From DSNY01 sp016861185 (lineage in GTDB: Bacteria; Pseudomonadota; Gammaproteobacteria; Burkholderiales; Burkholderiaceae_F): a stretch of 15,986 nt of DNA. Location of the stretch: contig SZOR01000095.1 of NCBI GenBank assembly GCA_030263275.1, positions 1 to 15,986 on the forward strand. The letters are read 5' to 3'. Position numbers and translations under genes: made by a program. This document shows, piece by piece, positions 13,048 through 15,986 of the stretch (position 1 is the stretch's first letter; the number at the start of each line of letters is the position of its first letter). A model generated the notes under the pieces. That model saw nothing but the letters and a program-made list of their open reading frames with translations. It ran no database searches and was not told the DNA's origin.

Positions 13048-14127
13048 ATGACGGGCGAAGCGCTTCGGCTCGAAGGCATCCACAAGGCGTTCGGCGGCTT
13101 CGTCGCGCTGCAGTCGGTCGATCTTTCGATCCAGGCCGGCGAACTGGTCTGCTTCGTCGGGCCGTCGGGCTGCGGCAAGACGACGCTGCTGCGGATCATC
13201 GCGGGGCTGGAGTCGCAGACGCGCGGGCGCGTGATCCAGAACGGCCGCGACATCTCGACCGCGCCGCCGTCGGCGCGCGACTACGGCATCGTGTTCCAGT
13301 CGTACGCGCTGTTTCCGAACCTGACGATCAGCGACAACATCGCCTACGGGCTGGTCAACCGGCGCCGCGCGCGCGCGCAGATCGGGGCGCGCGTGAAGGA
13401 ACTGCTGACGCTCGTCGGCCTGCCCGACTCGGGGCCGAAGTACCCGAGTCAGCTTTCCGGCGGGCAGCAGCAGCGCATCGCGCTTGCGCGCGCGCTCGCC
13501 ACCGCGCCGAGCCTGCTGCTGCTCGACGAGCCGCTGTCCGCCCTCGACGCCAAGGAGCGCGAGCGGCTGCGCGGCGAGATCCGCCAGCTGCAGAGGCGCG
13601 TCGGCGTCACCACGATCATGGTCACGCACGACCAGGAAGAGGCGCTGTCGATGTCGGACCGCGTCGTGGTGATGAACCACGGCCGCATCGAACAGATCGG
13701 CACGCCGCTGGAGGTCTACGAGCAGCCGGCCACGCCGTTCGTCGCCGACTTCCTCGGCAAGGTCAACGTGCTGCGCGCGACGAGCCTGGGCGAAGGTCGT
13801 TATCTGGTGGGCCGCGTCGAGCTCGCGACGCGGGCCAACGGCTACGCGGCGGGGATGGCCGTGCGCCTGTATCTGCGGCCCGAGGATCGCGTGCTGCCCG
13901 ACTCGGGTCCGGTCGAGCAGATGGCCAACGCGATGCGCGGGCACGTGCTCGGCGTCGACTTCCTCGGCACCTACTGCCTGGCGGCGATGGACGTCGAAGG
14001 CTTTGAAGGCCAGAAGCTGCTCGTCTATTTCTCGCTGAACCAGGCGCTCGAAATGGGCGTGCGCGAAGGTGCAACGATCCCGTTCGCGCTGCGCGGCGAA
14101 CGCGTGCGCGTGTTCCCGTCCGCATGA
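13048..14127 (+). CDS. aepV: 2-aminoethylphosphonate ABC transporter, ATP-binding protein (AepV/PhnT-like)
   Basis: A 359-residue ATPase that powers import from the cytosolic face. All motifs are intact: Walker A GPSGCGKTT (38-46), Q-loop Q84 in IVFQSYALFP, signature LSGGQ (136-140), Walker B LLLLDE (156-161), D-loop SALD and H-loop H194 in VTHDQEEA. After residue ~235 comes a TOBE-type regulatory domain, as in PotA/FbpC-like ATPases (RLYLRPEDRV, then LGVDFLGTYCLAAMDV). ATG 13048 precedes the conserved LRLEGIHKAFGGFVAL opening; the ribosome binding site is weak, so it may be made less than the binding protein. The stop overlaps the permease ATG by four bases (ATGA), which means coupled synthesis. 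Alone, the ATPase could be assigned to iron, polyamine or AEP uptake; its neighbours favour AEP. Confidence 0.92.
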   Translation: MTGEALRLEGIHKAFGGFVALQSVDLSIQAGELVCFVGPSGCGKTTLLRIIAGLESQTRGRVIQNGRDISTAPPSARDYGIVFQSYALFPNLTISDNIAYGLVNRRRARAQIGARVKELLTLVGLPDSGPKYPSQLSGGQQQRIALARALATAPSLLLLDEPLSALDAKERERLRGEIRQLQRRVGVTTIMVTHDQEEALSMSDRVVVMNHGRIEQIGTPLEVYEQPATPFVADFLGKVNVLRATSLGEGRYLVGRVELATRANGYAAGMAVRLYLRPEDRVLPDSGPVEQMANAMRGHVLGVDFLGTYCLAAMDVEGFEGQKLLVYFSLNQALEMGVREGATIPFALRGERVRVFPSA

Positions 14128-15842
14128 CCGCGGTCGCGCGCCCGGACTTCACGCCGCGGCCGGCGCGCCTGGCGAGCGAGGCGCTGGTCGCGCACGGAGG
14201 CCTGCTCCTCGTCGCCGCCGCACTGCTCGTCTTTCTGACGCTGCCGCTGGCAAGCCTGCTGCTGCGATCGGTGCAGGGCGGCGGCGGCGAGTTCGTCGCG
14301 TTCGCGAACTTCGCCGAATATTTCGCCGCGCCGGCGTTCGCGCGCTCGGCGCAGAACACGCTCGTCTTCGCGGGGCTGACCACCGGCATCACGGTGCCGC
14401 TCGCGTTCGTGTTCGCTTACGCGATCCAGCGCAGTTGCATTCCGTTCAAGAGCGTCTGGCGCAGCATCGCGATGATCCCGATCCTGGCGCCGTCGATGCT
14501 CGCCGCGCTGTCGTTCATCTATCTGTTCGGCAACCAGGGCTGGCTCAGATTCATGCTCGGCTGGTTCGGCCTGCAGAGCGTCTACGGCCTGCCGGGCATG
14601 GTGCTGGCGATGGTGTTCTCGTCGTTCCCGCACGCGGTGATGATCCTGCTCGCCGCGCTCGCGCTGTCCGATGCGCGGCTGTACGAGGCGGCCGACTCGA
14701 TGGCCACGCCCGGCTGGCGCAAGTTTCTGACGATCACGCTGCCCGGCGCGCGCTACGGCCTGATCTCGGCCGCGATGGTCGTCTTCACGATGGCCGTGTC
14801 CGAGTTCGGCGTTCCCAAAGTGATCGGCGGCAACACCAGCGTGCTCGCGATCGACGTCTACAAGCAGGTGATCGGCCAGCAGAACTTCTCGATGGGCGCG
14901 GTGGTCGGGCTGATCCTGCTGGCCCCCGTGCTGGTCGCCTTCTTCATCGACTACGCGGTGCGCAAGCGGCAGAAGGCGCTGCTGACCGCGCGCAGCGTGC
15001 CGTACTGCCCGCGGCCGGCGCCGGTGCGCGACTTCCTGCTGCTCGCCTTCGTGCTCGTGATGTCGGCATACATGCTGCTCGTCGTCGGCATGGCGGTGTT
15101 CGGTTCGTTCGTCAAGGTGTGGCCGTACAACCTGTCGTTCACGCTGAACCACTACACCTACGGCTTCGAGGAAGCGGGTGTCGACAACGCCTACCCGAAC
15201 AGCGTAAAGATGGCGCTGTGGTGCGCGCTGTTCGGCGCGGCGGTGACATTCGCCGGCGCGTACTGGCTGGAGAAGACCCGCGGGGCCGACTTCCTTCGCC
15301 CGGTGATTCAACTGCAGGCGATGATGCCGATGGCGGTGCCGGGCATGGTGCTCGGCATCGGCTACATCCTGTTCTTCAACCACCCCGCCAATCCGCTCGG
15401 CTTCCTGTACGGCACGATGACGATCCTCGTGCTGTCCACCGTCATCCACTTCTATTCGTCGAGCCATCTGACCGCGGTGACCGCGCTGAAGCAGCTCGAC
15501 AACGAGTTCGAGTCGGTGTCGGCGTCGCTGAAGGTGCCCTTCTACAAGACGTTCTGGCGCGTGACGGTGCCGGTGTGCCTGCCGTCGATCATCGACATCA
15601 GCCGCTATTACTTCGTCAACGCGATGACGACGATCTCGTGCGTCGTGTTCCTGTATTCGCCGAAGACGACGCTCGCGTCGATCTCAATCCTGCACCTGGA
15701 CGAGGCCGGCAACGTCGGCTCCGCCGCCGCGATGGCCACGCTGATCGTCGCCACCTCCGCCGTCGTGACGGTCCTCTTCTTCGTCGCCGAGTGGTGGCTC
15801 GTCCGCCGCACGCAGCGGTGGCGGGATACGGGGCGCAGTTGA
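14124..15842 (+). CDS. aepW: 2-aminoethylphosphonate ABC transporter, fused two-domain permease (AepW/PhnU-like)
   Basis: A 572-residue inner-membrane protein with about 12 helices forming two fused permease halves, as in FbpB-like and AEP-type permeases. Each half has its ATPase-coupling loop: EAADSMATPGWRKFLTITLPG starting at residue 188, and a second, E463 in ESVSASLKVPF followed by FWRVTVPVCLPS. A linker rich in charged residues (YAVRKRQKALLTARSVPYCPRP) joins the halves near residues 275-300. One chain therefore replaces the usual permease pair. ATG 14124 lies in the four-base overlap with the ATPase gene. Segments such as VSEFGVPKVIGGNTSVLAIDVYKQVIG and LHLDEAGNVGSAAAMATLIV are typical of the AEP branch. 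A palindromic repeat follows 26 bases after the stop, so the operon may end here or continue with reduced transcription. Confidence 0.93.
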   Translation: MTAVARPDFTPRPARLASEALVAHGGLLLVAAALLVFLTLPLASLLLRSVQGGGGEFVAFANFAEYFAAPAFARSAQNTLVFAGLTTGITVPLAFVFAYAIQRSCIPFKSVWRSIAMIPILAPSMLAALSFIYLFGNQGWLRFMLGWFGLQSVYGLPGMVLAMVFSSFPHAVMILLAALALSDARLYEAADSMATPGWRKFLTITLPGARYGLISAAMVVFTMAVSEFGVPKVIGGNTSVLAIDVYKQVIGQQNFSMGAVVGLILLAPVLVAFFIDYAVRKRQKALLTARSVPYCPRPAPVRDFLLLAFVLVMSAYMLLVVGMAVFGSFVKVWPYNLSFTLNHYTYGFEEAGVDNAYPNSVKMALWCALFGAAVTFAGAYWLEKTRGADFLRPVIQLQAMMPMAVPGMVLGIGYILFFNHPANPLGFLYGTMTILVLSTVIHFYSSSHLTAVTALKQLDNEFESVSASLKVPFYKTFWRVTVPVCLPSIIDISRYYFVNAMTTISCVVFLYSPKTTLASISILHLDEAGNVGSAAAMATLIVATSAVVTVLFFVAEWWLVRRTQRWRDTGRS

Positions 15843-15868
15843 CTCGAGTGGAAACAGCTTCGCGACCG

Positions 15869-15970
15869 AACCCCCCTTTAGAAAAGGAGGGCAGGGGGAA
15901 TTTCTTCGGTCGCCCCGCGAGCGGCAAGACGCGAAATCCCCCTCGGTCCCCCTTTACAAAAGGGGGAGGA
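15869..15970. repeat. Palindromic GC-rich intergenic repeat, copy B
   Basis: Second copy of the element at 4825-4926. The left arm (about 15869-15904: CCCCCCTTTAG, GGAGGGCAGGGGGAATTTC) and right arm (about 15932-15970: GAAATCCCCCTCGGTCC, TTTACAAAAGGGGGAGG) are conserved between copies, whereas the ~27-base middle is not. As in copy A it lies just after a stop codon. Conserved arms with a free middle suggest selection for, or mobility of, the arms. Confidence 0.85.
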
Positions 15971-15986
15971 AGACGGACGCACCTTC

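Noticed and set aside
12325..13944. Long open frame on the - strand opposite the binding-protein and ATPase genes
   Set aside because: No domain signature; the + strand genes have a signal peptide, a good ribosome site and all ABC motifs.
14025..15467. Long open frame on the - strand opposite the permease gene
   Set aside because: Charged low-complexity product; the + strand frame has permease helices and both EAA-type loops.
1..15986. CRISPR arrays, tRNA or rRNA genes, insertion-sequence transposases
   Set aside because: No spaced direct-repeat array, no cloverleaf or rRNA segment recognised, and no transposase-like protein in any frame.

Overview
The window is very GC-rich and its coding frames end almost every codon in G or C. 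Gene families and order (a FixJ-type two-component pair, a GntR/FCD regulator of the Burkholderia phosphonate type, an AepXVW-like transporter, GC-rich palindromic intergenic repeats) fit a betaproteobacterium, probably Burkholderiales. This is inferred from style and gene content, not from a marker gene.

Left part (1-4926, + strand). The window opens inside a gene for the C-terminal half of a sensor histidine kinase. Its first ~280 bases are coding but look unrelated to a kinase and have different codon taste, so an assembly chimera or a rearrangement is likely. The kinase overlaps a FixJ/TtrR-like response regulator. An intergenic array of three perfect hairpins leads into a small gene with a UspA-like C-terminus. 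A ~300-base gap then holds what looks like a structured RNA ending in a very good intrinsic terminator. It lies directly upstream of a cation:proton antiporter gene that overlaps a YbdK-type glutamate-cysteine ligase gene by one base.

Middle (4927-11636, - strand). This is a six-gene phosphonate catabolic operon read right to left: GntR-family regulator, phosphonoacetate hydrolase (phnA), phosphonoacetaldehyde dehydrogenase (phnY), a Na+/Pi transporter with a PhoU-like tail, a PhnZ-like HD-domain oxygenase, and an inositol-monophosphatase/histidinol-phosphatase family enzyme.

Right (11637-15986). A divergent control region carries a perfect 14-bp palindrome and two good sigma70-type promoters. 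It drives the - operon and a + strand ABC importer: binding protein, ATPase and a fused two-domain permease, all resembling the 2-aminoethylphosphonate (AEP) system.

Together the two divergent units describe import of AEP, oxidation of phosphonoacetaldehyde to phosphonoacetate, hydrolysis to acetate plus phosphate, and probable export of excess phosphate. The AEP transaminase (phnW) is not in the window and may lie beyond the right edge. Two copies of one ~100-bp palindromic repeat follow the ligase gene and the permease gene, and a different palindromic repeat sits inside the phosphonate operon.
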